A stretch of DNA of 64,000 bases from Ascochyta rabiei (taxonomy: Eukaryota; Ascomycota; Dothideomycetes; Pleosporales; Didymellaceae), in assembly GCF_004011695.2 (NCBI RefSeq), contig NC_082409.1, positions 1,550,001 through 1,614,000 of the forward strand, in the 5' to 3' direction. Positions 20,632 through 32,089 of the stretch are shown piece after piece; the first letter of the stretch is position 1; each line of letters begins with the position of its first letter. The translations under genes and the position numbers were made by a program. The notes below the pieces were generated by a model. That model searched no databases. It had not been told where the DNA came from and saw only the letters and a list, made by a program, of their open reading frames with translations.

Positions 20632-21498
20632 ATGGCGACAGATATTACCAAGACTGGGCAGTACCAAGTCATGGATCCTGACGAAGTCATCGTTGGGTTC
20701 GAAGGTTTGATCAAAGTCATGCATGTGCTGTATGGACCTAACTTCGTCGGCGCAAACTTCTCGCCAAAGTGTTGCAACGTTCGCACGGGCGAGAAGATGG
20801 AAAAGAATGTGCATCACTGTACACACAATGATATCCAGGGACATGCTATAACGAAGCAATGTTTCTTGAAAGGTCATCAGTCGTACTGCTGTGAGTGGAT
20901 GGAAATTGATGGCCATCGCGTTCGCTGCGGTGTCCGCCTTAAGGTCGAGTCAGGAGGCTGTGGTACGCACAGGTCAAAGTTAATGGAGCACAGTAACAAC
21001 CTTCTACTCAAGAATCTCATCGCTGGTAAGCTAGATTCAATTACCTGGAGGCAACTGAGCGATCCAGTGAAAATGGCACAGAATGAGGCCAATGCCGCCC
21101 AGGGCCGTGTCATGAACGACACCAAACTGACGATCCTGGCACAGCATAGCGAAAAAATCGAGGAGTTGGATGCTGTCGGGTTCCTACCACAAGCAGATCA
21201 CAGAACCTACAGCATTCACATCGCCTTCAACGAGAACAAGATCCAGCGAGACCGCACGGCAGTAGAAGAGCGCAGACTGAGAGCAGCCGAAAGGAAGTCT
21301 GGCCTCACCGTAAACCTCAAAAGAGCGGCTTCAAACATCAAAGAGGCCATGACATCCGAGCATCCGAACCGCAAAACCGCCGAAGTCGAGAAAAAAGGCC
21401 TCCAGGCAAGCTCCCGTGTCAAGAAGTGCAGTCGACCAGACCCTTCTGTCTTCAAGAACAAGCGGGGTGGTAAGAAAGTCTCGGACTTGCCCAGCTAG
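20632..21498 (+). CDS. Cys/His-rich protein of unknown function
   Basis: Intronless, 288 aa from the ATG at 20632 (the open frame extends upstream only from a GTG). I do not recognise a family. Residues 47-120 concentrate cysteine and histidine: C47, C48, HHC at 61-63, H65, H71, C77, H82, CC at 86-87, H95, C99, C110 and H113. Two stretches, HHCTHNDIQGHAITKQC and CCEW...HRVRCG...GGCGTH, look like a metal-binding module. The remainder is charged and helical, and the C-terminus is strongly basic (RAASNIKEAM, KKCSRPDPSVFKNKRGGKK), which suits nucleic-acid or chromatin contact. Function not assignable from sequence. Confidence 0.65.
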   Translation: MATDITKTGQYQVMDPDEVIVGFEGLIKVMHVLYGPNFVGANFSPKCCNVRTGEKMEKNVHHCTHNDIQGHAITKQCFLKGHQSYCCEWMEIDGHRVRCGVRLKVESGGCGTHRSKLMEHSNNLLLKNLIAGKLDSITWRQLSDPVKMAQNEANAAQGRVMNDTKLTILAQHSEKIEELDAVGFLPQADHRTYSIHIAFNENKIQRDRTAVEERRLRAAERKSGLTVNLKRAASNIKEAMTSEHPNRKTAEVEKKGLQASSRVKKCSRPDPSVFKNKRGGKKVSDLPS

Positions 21499-22130
21499 GA
21501 GAAGATACGCACCTGAACGAAAGTGGCTTCAATTCGTCTCCACTGTCTCGCGGTGCCTTGTATCCCAAGACGACTACTGACAAGATACTTCTGACCTATC
21601 AAACGTCAATGAATCTTCATTTGCGGACATCTTATTGCTTTTATCAAGCTGAAAAGGGGACATTTGCTTATTCATCACCAATGAGCATAATGTCGGGCTT
21701 TGTGTATGGATGGCGCTCCATCTGTTAGTATAGATTTTTTTGATTCCCTTCATGATCAATGAAAACTGCCTGAGAAGTTGTTTTTGAGCGGTCCTTTGTT
21801 CGTTATCGACGTTTGTGCAGACGTGCATTGTTATGCACAGTCTTTGAGCACTCGCGCCCTGATTTGATTCAGTGCTAGCCATATGTCTCGGGTATTCAGC
21901 GCCTTCTGAAAGCCTTAAGTAATGCAATCTGGCACTGTTCCAATTGTGACGTCTGACAAAGGTCTGGTGATAGGTGATTGGAACTGCGAGCTGGAAAGCT
22001 GCACACTCTCAACTACACTGTATCGGCAGATATAGATCGATAGTATTCTCGTACATACAGAAGGGTATTGCTGTGCTTCATGTTTTGCAGATCTCCTATC
22101 TTGTCGATGTTCCTCTCTTTATTTGTTCGC
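21499..22130. other. Intergenic region between convergent genes
   Basis: About 630 bp holding the 3' ends of two convergent genes. No feature seen. Confidence 0.5.
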
Positions 22131-25100
22131 TCAATCTCCGGCAATGAAGAACCTTACAGCAAGCACCACATAGTCTTCCTTGAATACACCCTGTCTCTCT
22201 CCCTTGACTTGTCTGAGAACACCCCTCTCGTCGCGCTTGTCTTCGCTCTCAGCGAACGCGACAACACAATCATCATTTAGCGGCGGGTTTCCTACTGTCT
22301 TGAGGCGGTCAGGGCTTCGTGGCGGCTTGGTTGGTGATCGATGGGAAGCCTTGCGTTTCTTTGATTCGGGCGAGACTGGCGTCTGGAGCATAACAAGGCC
22401 TGTGCGTTGAGGCGTCGACGTTGGGAAGGACGATTTCGTGGGTGATGGTGTTTGCAACTTATGTGGCGATGCTGTTGGGATTGTACGCTCGGGAGATCCG
22501 TCGAGCTGTGGAATCTGGTCCAAGATCGAAATTGTGGTCACAGCTTCTCCGAATACTCTTTCTGGCAAAGGAGAGGAAGGCACACTCGAAAGCGGAGATG
22601 ACTCGCCTGGGTCTGCCTGGGGAATTGGTGAGCCGACTTGGGTTGATAGCATGATCGATGGAATAGACATTATGTTTGCTAGCTTGATAGGTGATCCGGA
22701 ACGCCTTATTTTGGCTGCTTCCCGTATAACTTCCTCCGGGTCATCTAGGAGGAAAGTGGCTGCTTTAGGGCCCTGTATGCCAGAAAACGCATTCCGAGAC
22801 AGAGTACGGCGTTTTGCCACAGTAGACCGGTCTGCAGATGTGGTCGTCAGTGTTTTCAGGAATGCAGCCGTCGGTGTTGGGGTGAACGTGGTAGTCGGTA
22901 ACAGTACAGACACAAATGGAGCGATCATGTCTGGAACGTCGATCTTGGAATTAGCCGGGAGAATCTTGTTCTCCGGACCCTGATGCTTTCGTAGGTATGG
23001 GAGCGATACACCGATTGGTTGTTTGGCTTGACCGTCCTGGATGTTGTTTGATTGCTGTCCACGGGCGCACTGCTCGATCCGATCCGAACGCAACTTGTTA
23101 GGGAAGCTCATTCGAGGACGCCTGCTACGTGAAACACCATGCTTCCACGGATAAGACCCAGCTTTTAGCTCATGGTGCTCCGAACCAAGTGCTTCATTTC
23201 CTTCCCTGATAATGGCTTCGTCTGAGCAGTCGTGGTTCACAATAAGATGTTGAGCGACCTTCCATCGATGGTCCACTACCGTCTTTCCATTCAGCCCTGT
23301 GATTACAAGACGATTCACTATTACACGTGGACGAGAAGCCCTCAGATCGATCAATGTCATGTCTTCAGTTGGCGATGCACCTTGTTTGGGTTTCGATGTA
23401 ACAGCGAACATTGCTGTTGGCGGAAGTGGTCCGGACGACTGCCACACCATTGGCGGGGGCGTTGACGGCACTGCATACCGTGCGGGTCGTTGGTATCCGA
23501 AAAAGGGTGATGTGTGGGGTGGACAATTCGGCAACCTGTTTAGACCTGAAGAGTAGGATTCCAGCAAATTCTGTTGTGGGAGGTACGTGGAGTAATAATC
23601 GGGTCTTGTCGTTGCATTTGATGGACCCATGGTAGCAGGGTGCATCCACGCTGTAGAGGCCACATATGAAACAGGAGAACTTGAAGTGGTAGTATAGACC
23701 GGTGCCTCGACTCCACTAGGTAAAGAGAGCTGTGGAAGATAGGCGCGATAATCGCCGAAAGCTTGCATCGCAGCGCTCGAGTCTGGAGTAGAAGTGATGA
23801 AAGATAAGCCACCAAACGCTTCGCATCTACTCGTAGTATCGAAGGACGGCACCTCAAGTGGGTTCGGATGCATGGAATTTGTGAGTGGAACGCTTGTTTG
23901 ACAGTTCGGCGATGAAAAGCGGTACTCCTGGAACATGCGGGATGCGTCGCTGTTCCAGTCCTGTGCTTTCGAGCTTTCGCGCTTCGTCTCGTAAGTGCGG
24001 TAACAGTCAGTCAGAGGCAACGGCTCTTTGTGTCCATCGCTGCGGTGCTCCGGTGATGGGCACCGTGGGCTCACTCTATCTGTGACTGAAGCTAGGTCAT
24101 TCCGGGACATAGCACCCTTTGGCGGAGACAGGTAAGGTATCTGCATACCCGGAAACAGACCCTCAGAGTCTGGATTGTGCAATATGGGTTGCGAAACCAT
24201 CACCATCGGAGAAAGTGCTCGACGCTTGTTCGGGCGCTCCCACAGTGTATCGTTGTCTTTTTCTGCGTTTGCGCATGCGTCTGCGTCTGCATCGACCAAG
24301 TCTGGAGTCTCCTTGGCGTATTGAGTACGGTCAATTTCGAATGTGGCGACTTTGTTCTTAGGTCTGGTTCCGGTTCGCACGGTGTAGTCCGAATCCTTGA
24401 GTCTCTGTGGGCTCTTCAAATAGTTGATGCCGGCGGTGAGTTTGCTGCCTATACCAGCCGTAATGACAACGTCCACGACTCCGAGCTTTCTACCGCCAGG
24501 CTTCTGCATATCTTTGACGGTTTCCGGCATTTGCATGTTTGCCAATGCGCTCAAGAATTCAGCAGACGGTGGCGATTGGCCGCCTTTGTTGGTACCTCGC
24601 CCTTCAGATTCTTTCCGCAACGCATCACTGATCTGCGTCCAGCGCTCTGACGGAGTGATGGTTTTGCGGAACCGTCTCGTTCCACCATCAGCAGTCGTAT
24701 ACGGTGGCAGTATGACCCACGGCCTCTCCGCAAGGAAGTCCACCCTGGAGCCGGCGAAGACCTGATGAAGCGACTTGGCACCTGATCGTATGTCGTTGGT
24801 ATGGACTAGAGAGCAGGTTGAGAGCTGACCATTAAAGAATACTTCAATCTTTAGGTGGGTCTTGCATGAAAGACCAGAGACGAAAGACTTATCGGAGAGC
24901 TTGACGTGCAGGGAGAGCGCTTGTGGGCGACTGTCTTCTGACGCGATAGACCTATAAGAGCTAGCATACAGCCCTGAGGGTTGGATGAAGCCGCCGTCGG
25001 CCTGGACCTGCATGAAGGGCGCGTTTCCCAGCCAGTTCAGCTCATAGCCGTCTGGATCACCAGGGAAGAACACGCGCTTCTCATCAAGGAGAAAACTGCG

Positions 25101-25238
25101 CGACAGCTTCTTCTCAGCAGCCTCACACTGTCGCTTAGCCACTTCACCCTTCCTGAGGACAATGTTGCTGGTAATTGTCTCGGCCAGGGGCATGGAGCCC
25201 AGACGGACGGTGATGCTGCGAGCATGGTACGTTGGCAT
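22131..25238 (-). CDS. Large protein of unknown function
   Basis: Uninterrupted frame; from the ATG at 25238 (MPTYHARSITVRLGSMPLAETI) it encodes 1,035 aa. The open frame extends 75 codons further upstream, but that part is basic and unlike a protein N-terminus. Residues ~1-300 look globular: LARK-type strands, ELNWLGNAPFMQVQADGGFIQPSGLYASSYRSI, LHVKLSDKSFVSGLSCKTHLKIEVFFNGQ, and PSERWTQISDALRKE. The block GRRKLGVVDVVITAGIG-like (GGRKLGVVDVVITAGIGSKL) follows. From ~320 onward it is Ser/Pro-rich and disordered, with a second ordered block near 640-700 (LIDLRASRPRVIVNRLVITGLNGKTVVDHRWKVAQHLIVNHDCSDEAI). C-terminal motifs such as SPTKPPRSPDRLKT suggest proline-directed phosphorylation. No family recognised; length and lack of stops argue that it is real. 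Confidence 0.7.
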   Translation of the reverse strand: MPTYHARSITVRLGSMPLAETITSNIVLRKGEVAKRQCEAAEKKLSRSFLLDEKRVFFPGDPDGYELNWLGNAPFMQVQADGGFIQPSGLYASSYRSIASEDSRPQALSLHVKLSDKSFVSGLSCKTHLKIEVFFNGQLSTCSLVHTNDIRSGAKSLHQVFAGSRVDFLAERPWVILPPYTTADGGTRRFRKTITPSERWTQISDALRKESEGRGTNKGGQSPPSAEFLSALANMQMPETVKDMQKPGGRKLGVVDVVITAGIGSKLTAGINYLKSPQRLKDSDYTVRTGTRPKNKVATFEIDRTQYAKETPDLVDADADACANAEKDNDTLWERPNKRRALSPMVMVSQPILHNPDSEGLFPGMQIPYLSPPKGAMSRNDLASVTDRVSPRCPSPEHRSDGHKEPLPLTDCYRTYETKRESSKAQDWNSDASRMFQEYRFSSPNCQTSVPLTNSMHPNPLEVPSFDTTSRCEAFGGLSFITSTPDSSAAMQAFGDYRAYLPQLSLPSGVEAPVYTTTSSSPVSYVASTAWMHPATMGPSNATTRPDYYSTYLPQQNLLESYSSGLNRLPNCPPHTSPFFGYQRPARYAVPSTPPPMVWQSSGPLPPTAMFAVTSKPKQGASPTEDMTLIDLRASRPRVIVNRLVITGLNGKTVVDHRWKVAQHLIVNHDCSDEAIIREGNEALGSEHHELKAGSYPWKHGVSRSRRPRMSFPNKLRSDRIEQCARGQQSNNIQDGQAKQPIGVSLPYLRKHQGPENKILPANSKIDVPDMIAPFVSVLLPTTTFTPTPTAAFLKTLTTTSADRSTVAKRRTLSRNAFSGIQGPKAATFLLDDPEEVIREAAKIRRSGSPIKLANIMSIPSIMLSTQVGSPIPQADPGESSPLSSVPSSPLPERVFGEAVTTISILDQIPQLDGSPERTIPTASPHKLQTPSPTKSSFPTSTPQRTGLVMLQTPVSPESKKRKASHRSPTKPPRSPDRLKTVGNPPLNDDCVVAFAESEDKRDERGVLRQVKGERQGVFKEDYVVLAVRFFIAGD

Positions 25239-25703
25239 GCTAAACGAAGGTGAAAGAATGCTTGGAAGTAATCGATATGCTGAATGATGCTGTTGTGCAC
25301 GCACCGAAACGAAGTATGACGGCTGCCAGCGAAAGAGCGCATCCGTCCGACGTGTAGAGAAATTGGCGAAGCTTTTCTCGCGACACGATATTGCTAATGC
25401 TACTGTGCGGCAGCCGAGTGCGTGATCGCGTGACGTAGCGTGTGTTCGTTTGGGCAAGAGCAAACGGACGCGAATTACGGAAGATCGCAGGCAGCTCCAG
25501 CAGAATCCATGAAGACCACAAGTTTGCTGCCAGGTACTGAAAGACCATAATGCTTTGGGCTATGAGGTATTGTTTGTCGTCAGTTGCTGTTTTAATTTCC
25601 ATGTGGATGTGATGCTCTGCTTGGTCAAGAACGCAGTGCTCAGATGTAGCGAGTTCTTTTGTAACAGTCTTCCTGGAGTTTTATGGTCCAATTCCTGCAG
25701 TAT
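25239..25703. other. Intergenic region
   Basis: 465 bp upstream of the large unknown protein and downstream of the next minus-strand gene. No feature seen. Confidence 0.5.
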
Positions 25704-26667
25704 TCACAGTTCAATCTCTCCGCCAGACTCAATGAAGCCCTGTCCTCTTCTCTCTCCGTCCGTCCCGTTAACACCCCAGTCATCTGTTATAATTCCGATA
25801 GGGGGGCCACCAAGAACATCACCCAACTCGCCTATTGTCTTTTCGTAGATATTGCCCATATTGCGCTCCTCCCATTCTTCATCCTCTTCCTCATCCTCAT
25901 TGTCCTCGAAGCCTTCAAACACCACGGTTCCTTGATCGCCTGGAGCTTGTCTCTTCTGGTCACCATCGGGGTCGGCATCCATGGCTTCATCCTCGTCCTC
26001 AACGTCTCCCACAACGCTCTCTCCACTTAGTACACGCACCACATTCAACCGTGTGCGATCGACAATGCCTTTCAGTCGCACCTTATCTGTTGTAGCTACC
26101 GACCGGCCTGCTTCGAACCCAGGTAGCGCCTCGCCAGTCGAAGAGTTGTGACCCGCAAGGAGGGATGAGAAAGCGAAGTCGAGCTTCGACAGGAGCCGAA
26201 ATGTGGCTTGGGTGGAGCGTGTCGTGCTATGGAACTGCGATAGGTAGTCGGCCGTGAGCACAGCGATGTTGAGGAGATAGGGAATTTGCAGATTTGCTGT
26301 GAAGACAGACACATCAGCCACAGCTGCCATAAGAGCACAAGGTGAATGAATACATACGTGACCCTGACACCCACACAACATCTACCAGGCCATCTAGGTC
26401 CTTTGCAACCTCCCAAAAGGCGCGATACCCCTCTTCTTGCCCCATCAATGCTGGGGTCTTCCTGTTTGTGACACGATTGTCCACTCGTTTCTGGATTCGG
26501 TTCACCCCATAGTCCAGGTATCTGATGAGCTCACTTTCTTTGGTACCACCAGGCGGCAATGGATGTCTTCGTGGCTGGGGCAAAGGTGATGAGTGTTGCG
26601 AGGTTGCAACGGACGAGGCAGGCGGTGTCGGCATTTCAGCGCGGATAGGGCTCGTTATCGAAGCCAT
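25704..26667 (-). CDS. Fungal protein of unknown function with acidic C-terminal region
   Basis: Two exons (26358-26667 and 25704-26296) join in phase to 300 aa. The product begins MASITSPIRAEMPTPPASS. The centre is helical and well ordered: ESELIRYLDYGVNRIQKRVDNRVTNR, GYRAFWEVAKDLDGLVDVVWVSGSPNLQIPYLLNIAVLTADYL, and TFRLLSKLDFAFSSLLAG. Then comes an acidic, disordered stretch (FEGFEDNEDEEEDEEWEERNMGNIYEKTIGEL). The order and splice site look like a conserved ascomycete protein, but I cannot name the family or assign a function. Its compact helical core plus acidic tail would fit an adaptor role; that is only a suggestion. Confidence 0.72.
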
Positions 26668-27570
26668 TATGGGGGCTGGCGAATGTGATGTAATCGAAGC
26701 GTGAAGGTGTTCGAGCGGTCAGGGTGGGATGTAGAGGATGGTTGTTCATGAGTAAGCAACAGCGTGTAGCTATCATTCCTACACCAGAGTCTTAAAGACC
26801 CTATACTTAATATGCTGCGATGCCAAAGTTTCTTCAATAGCTACGTTAACCGACGCCCCCGTTTGCTGCATCACAGAGAGTTGATGGGCAGATGACGTCT
26901 GGGAGAGAACGGGAACTTCGGCCGTGCGCTAGTGCGCAGCCGCGGCATGAGAGCTGTTCTTTGCTTTCTCGAGTAAACTACAACATTGAACTTGACCAAA
27001 GAGTTCTCTTCTGCATCGCTAAGGTCCTTGAGGACCTCCAAATCCTGATCTAATGCTCAAAGTCTAGTTGCACATACAACACGTTTGATGAACTCAGTCT
27101 TAGTCTGGCTTGGAGCGACACCTTCAGGTGCCGGCAAAACGCAATAGATGCCAATATCGTAGTACCAAACTCATCTCTACGAACGATGGCTTTGGCATGC
27201 ACAAACGACTCTGATACGATCACAAAACAAGAATATTGGCGCTTGAAGTCGATAGAGGTGAGTAGGTTTGCTAAGAAGAAGCAGTCAATAGCACTACACT
27301 GTGAATCTAATGGAGAGTTCGAGCTTCATGTTCAGGTTAGAGGTTCAAACATCAGATCTCGCATGCGTCAGCTCAAGGGAAGCCCATGCTAAGAAAATAC
27401 ACTTTTCATAGGTATGCAACGGCAGGTCTATCGAGGTTTCATCAATCATCAGGAGCAGACTATGCCTAACTACCTAGCTCGGCATGCATGAACCACCAAG
27501 GTACTCAGATATTCGATAGCGATGCAATGCAATGCATCCTTTGCATCTCGCGTGCCATCAAGCTTACGCT
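26668..27570. other. Intergenic region
   Basis: About 900 bp upstream of the acidic-tail gene and downstream of het-C. The open frame at 27186-27392 has no support. No other feature seen. Confidence 0.5.
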
Positions 27571-30500
27571 CTAGTATCGGCGGCCATAGCTCTCCTCCTG
27601 TTCTCCTGAACCACCACCGTAGCCACCTCCCTCTTGCCTACGGTTGCCAAACTCGTCATCGTCGCGGCGGCGGCCGTAGTTCTCTTCGCCGAAGCCTCTC
27701 TGGCGGGGTTCATCGTCGCTACCAAAACCTCCAGGCATCCTGTCGTCGCCGAAAGACTCTTCACCACCTTGGCGACGTCCACCGTAACCTGAGGGCTCTT
27801 CACGGCCGTAACCCGAGCTTTCTTGCTGGCGGCCGTAGCTACCTCCGTAGCTAGGCTCTTCCTGGCGGCCATAGCCGGAGCTCTCTTGCTGACGACCGTA
27901 TCCAGAGGCTTCTTGACGACCATAACCAGAACTTCCTGGACGTCCACCGTAATCGCCCTGGTTCTCTTCACCATATCGGCGCTCCTGTCCATAGCCGCCG
28001 GCATCGTGAGACTGTCCATAGCCGCCAGAGTGACGCTTGGGGGACGGGCTCTTGCTCTTCTTGCGCCTATGCTCCTGCTCACGAGATCGTGAGCGTCGCC
28101 TGCGCTCGCCGGAACCTGAACGACGCTTGTCAGCATCGTCATCCGAGTCTTCATCCCCACTACCGAACTTCTGCTTGTTTCTCTTCTTCTCTTCCTTCTC
28201 TTGCCTCTTGCGTTCCTTCTTCTGGCGTTTCTCGTACGAGTCTTCGTCGCCAGAATCGTCGTCATCGGAATCGTCTTTCTTGGATTTGTGGGACTTACTA
28301 CGTCGCCTGGCCAGGAATTAGCAATGGTCGAATGGAAACAGAGGAATCAACTTACTCCTTCTCCTCGTTGTAGTACTCTCCTTGGCGATCAAAGCCTTCA
28401 CGGCGCTCCTCAGACTGCCACTCATTGCCACTCTGAACATGACGCTCCTCGCGGCGTTCGTAGCCGCCACCGCTGTAGCTTGAGGTTTCGACCTTCTGCT
28501 GGTAGCTGTATGAACCACCCTGCTGGTCCTGTTCCTGGCGAGAGTACTCCTCACGGCGCCCGCCACTAGGGTACTGGGTTTCCTGGTATTGAGCTTGGCC
28601 ATAACGCTCGGTGTCGCCATACGACGCCTTCTGGTGGTGTCCAGACTCGGAGTATGACTGAGTGTAGGAACCATCCTGACCATAGTTCTGGTTGCTGCTG
28701 CTCTTCTTTTCTCCACCGCCAAAAGCATCACCAAGGAGGGAGCCGCCGACACCAGAGACAAGACCACCAACAAGACCACCCAGAGCGCCACCACCAGCAG
28801 CTTCACTGGCAAGCTTAGCAACGTGATCAGTGGCTTGCTGGATGGGCACCTGGTTAGACCCTTTGCCGCTCTTGGCATTGCCAAAGTCGTTGGCCATGCC
28901 CAGGGGCTTGCCACATCCGTGACCCTTGTCTTCAACGCCGGGCTTGTGGTTGTCTCCGTTCTGCACGCCACGGCGGCTCAGCTTTTCACGCAGATCATCT
29001 TTGCCGCGCTCAGAGTTGCTGTCCCACCAGCTCTTCACAGTGCCGTACATAATGTTGCGGCACTGGTCGGACCCACGAACGTTTCCGCGCAGGCAAGCAG
29101 GGTGGTGGAAAACACCGTCAATGATGCGGCTAATCGTCTCCTCTGGATCAGCTTGGCCGTCCCAGCACTCGACAACTTGTGGTACTGCCCAGGTGAGGAC
29201 TGCAGAGGCAACCTTGCCTGCAGGCTCGTTCAGCAAGTTGGAGAAGTGGTCTTTGGACAACATGGAGTGAGTTGGATCACTGGAGTCGTCGTCATTGAAG
29301 ACGATGTGCTGCTTCTCGCGAGAGCTTGCAATGACCTCGGACGAACCTTCCTCGAGCTCAGTCTTGACCTGGCTCAAGATGGGAAGCACGTAGGGAGCGA
29401 GCAGGCTGAAGACGAAGATGGATACTTGATCCTGGACTTGCTCAATGAGCTCGGGCAGTACAGGAATCTGCTCAACAAACTCATTAATAGCCTGCATGAT
29501 CTCGTCATGGAACTCCATGATCGGGTAGATCTGCTTCACCATCTCACCAACCTGCTCAGTGAAAGCCTCGGGCTCCTTGGGCGTGACATGCAAGTTTCCC
29601 ATAGCAGCAGCGTTGGCGTTCTGCTCAAGCTCATCTGCTTTGCCAGACTGGTCCTTGCCACCGAAGATGCCGTCAGGAAGTTGGCTGAGCAGGTCCTTGA
29701 TTTTGCTCTTGTTCTTCGTCCTGTCGGCGTTTGTGATAGCACCTTCAAGCTCTTGAAGCTCAGACTGGGTGGTCTTGTCGCTGATCTCACCGCACACCGA
29801 GTGCAAAAAGTCAACGCCACCAAAGGTGCCGGTGACGATTGGATAAACTTCTTTGCGAGCTTCATGGACTTGAACAAGAGTGTTGCGTCCGACGTGAGGG
29901 AAGATGTCCCGCTCTCCCATCTCGATCAAAGCAAGTTCTGTGTAGTTCGAGTGCGCAGAGTAGTCTTCCAAGCAATGAGTCGCCGTGCCGAGCAGACGAA
30001 GAGCCTCGTAGAAGTCGGGGCCACGTCCACCAGAGCGACGACCGAGGTCAATGCAGCGCCTGAGCAGATCGCGGACCATACCGGCCGACGTAGTGATACC
30101 CAGATCCTCAGACGCAATGTAGTTCTTGAGACCGGTGCGTTCGTCGACGCTCAGCTCGCGGCGCTCGTCGACAGGTCCTCGCAGGCGGCGGTCGTAGTCG
30201 CGGGCATCGAGATTGTCGGCGTAGTCTTTGGGGTTCTATAGGGTGTCAGCCTTCAGGTTTGTCGGCTTGTCAGCTTGCTAATTGACTTACGTCAATGTGT
30301 TCCTCAGGGCGGTAACAGCCCAGCCTGTCTCTGGTGACCTCGAACTCCTTGGTGCCATAGCCGAAGCTCAAGAAGCCCAGCACCCAGAGCAGAATGCGGA
30401 TAGCCTCAGCAGACACCATCTTGACAGTACCCACATCAACAGCTTGTGAATAATCTCGAAGCCAGTTTCCGAAGTAGACTCGCTTTACGTCCATCTTACT

Positions 30501-30698
30501 GAACTTCTTACCCGTACGACTCGAGATGAGCAGGGTGAGTAGAGTGTCTTCAATATCTCCATGGCGCCAGTTCTGCCCTTCAACAGCACTCATGCTTGCG
30601 ATGTTGCCAGCACCGAAGGCTTGTGTTGGGCGGGCCCAGAAGACGAGGAGGAGAAGGCATGGCAGCCAGATGTCGCTGAACTGCAGCTTCGGCGGCAT
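27571..30698 (-). CDS. het-C: Het-C heterokaryon incompatibility protein
   Basis: Three exons (30291-30698, 28356-30235, 27571-28306) join in phase to 1,007 aa. The N-terminus has a signal peptide (LPCLLLLVFWARPTQAFGAG), followed by the PF07217 Het-C signature: WRHGDIEDTLLTL, VYFGNWLRDYSQAVD and LGTATHCLEDYSAHSNYTELAL, with DIFPHVGRNT after it. The block QVPIQQATDHVAKLASEAAGGGALGGLVGGLVSGVGGSLLGDAFGGG is the glycine-rich segment known from Het-C proteins. After it comes a Tyr/Gln/Ser-rich region, then exon 3 with a Lys/Glu/Asp/Arg-Ser stretch and repeated SGYGRQ/GGYGQ motifs, prion-like in composition. In Neurospora, allelic differences at het-c trigger non-self recognition through cell-surface complexes; the polymorphic specificity segment would lie in the extracellular half. 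The final exon is unusual and discussed in the findings. Confidence 0.93.
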
Positions 30699-32089
30699 CT
30701 TGCTTGTTGTATGAATGTGGTGGAATACGAATAGGATGCGTAGAGGTTTTTGAGAGAAAGTCGTTCAGGATGTCGGTGAGCTTGCTTCGTTGTTAGCGCC
30801 AAGGGTTTCAGCTCCAGGCTGTGATAGCGGGGCATTGCACTGACGTCACGTGGGGTTTCAGCTGCGATCTACAGGAGAAATGCTTGACTAGAAGCTTCTT
30901 CGACGCGCCGCTGGCTTCAGAGGCCTTGAGATTCTGGAAATTCATTGCAGAGTCGTGAAAGGCTCTACCTTCTCCAGCTTTCGCGGAAAGCGGAACGGGA
31001 CGTCAGACGCGTCTGGTCAGTTTGGACCCTGAACTCGAAGACGCGATCAAAATCTTGCCCACTAGCAACGCGCCAGTGCTAACGCAACCGACTACGAGTC
31101 TGTAGTGATGCACGATTCAAGTCTCAAGTCGGGAAAATTGCAAGACATAAAAGTTTTTGTGTTTGTGTTGATAGCCAATGTATGTAGTTGTGGGAATAGT
31201 GATCCTTGAACAATACAACTACTAGGTGGAACGAGTCTTTCAAACCACTGCGTACTAAGGTTGCTCAGCTAAGTCTTAACGTACGATTCAGACGGCTTGT
31301 AACTGTTAGTGAAATCATCAGTAAGCGATGACGAGACCAAGAGTGTCGTAAGCGAGCTACTATCATGATACGGCGGAGGAATGCGTATCGTCTGCAAGGG
31401 GTTGGAGCGCTCAATACGCCATCACCACTGTGATGGTAAACGGGAACTGCGGAATCATACGGGCAGGACGCGTCAAGAGCAATCGACAAGACAATCAGAT
31501 AAAAACTGTTGGTAGAGTATATTGCGCTAGTCAATGGTGGTACAGCCGGCGAGGCGAGGAGCCAAGCCGGATACTGACTTTGACATGATTGTCACACTCG
31601 CACACAGCAACAAGAGGAACTGATCCGGCCACTGCTCTCGTTCCATTTCAAAGATTGTGTAGCATCGACGTGGTCTGACTTGCTCACTCCCGCTGTCAGT
31701 AACGCTGAGACTAGAGTCCCCTGCAAGATCCCGTCAACTGACAGAATGGTGACCAGGACGCTAACCCACGTTGCCCTAACGGTTTCTTATTGCCTACGGG
31801 GATACTCTTTCTGCTGATGTATTGCTCATGTCGTGAGACACACGTCCTGCGTTGTAACAGTTGCTCAGAGTGGGCTGGTGTAACCAAAGAGACGCGACGC
31901 TAGGGTAGATACATTTTGACAGCGGTGCACAGCATCCAGAAGAGGTGAGTGACATCCACAAATTGGACAGATTCAGTGCCCCACATGTCCCCATTGCAGC
32001 AGGTAGGGCTGTACCTGTCAATCGCGTGTGGTCGCTTGCTTGGATGTGTCCATGCCGCGCAACAGACCCTATAGTCTTGCTTCGATTGT
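30699..32089. other. Intergenic region
   Basis: About 1.4 kb between the start of het-C and the stop of mdm12, both on the minus strand. It should include the het-C promoter. Short frames only; nothing recognised. Confidence 0.5.

Noticed and set aside
27186..27392. Short frame (68 aa) next to het-C
   Set aside because: Short, no domain, and not clearly distinct from chance in this composition.
28823..30241. 472-codon open frame on the plus strand
   Set aside because: It lies exactly antisense to het-C exon 2, whose codon use leaves this frame open. The predicted peptide has no domain.
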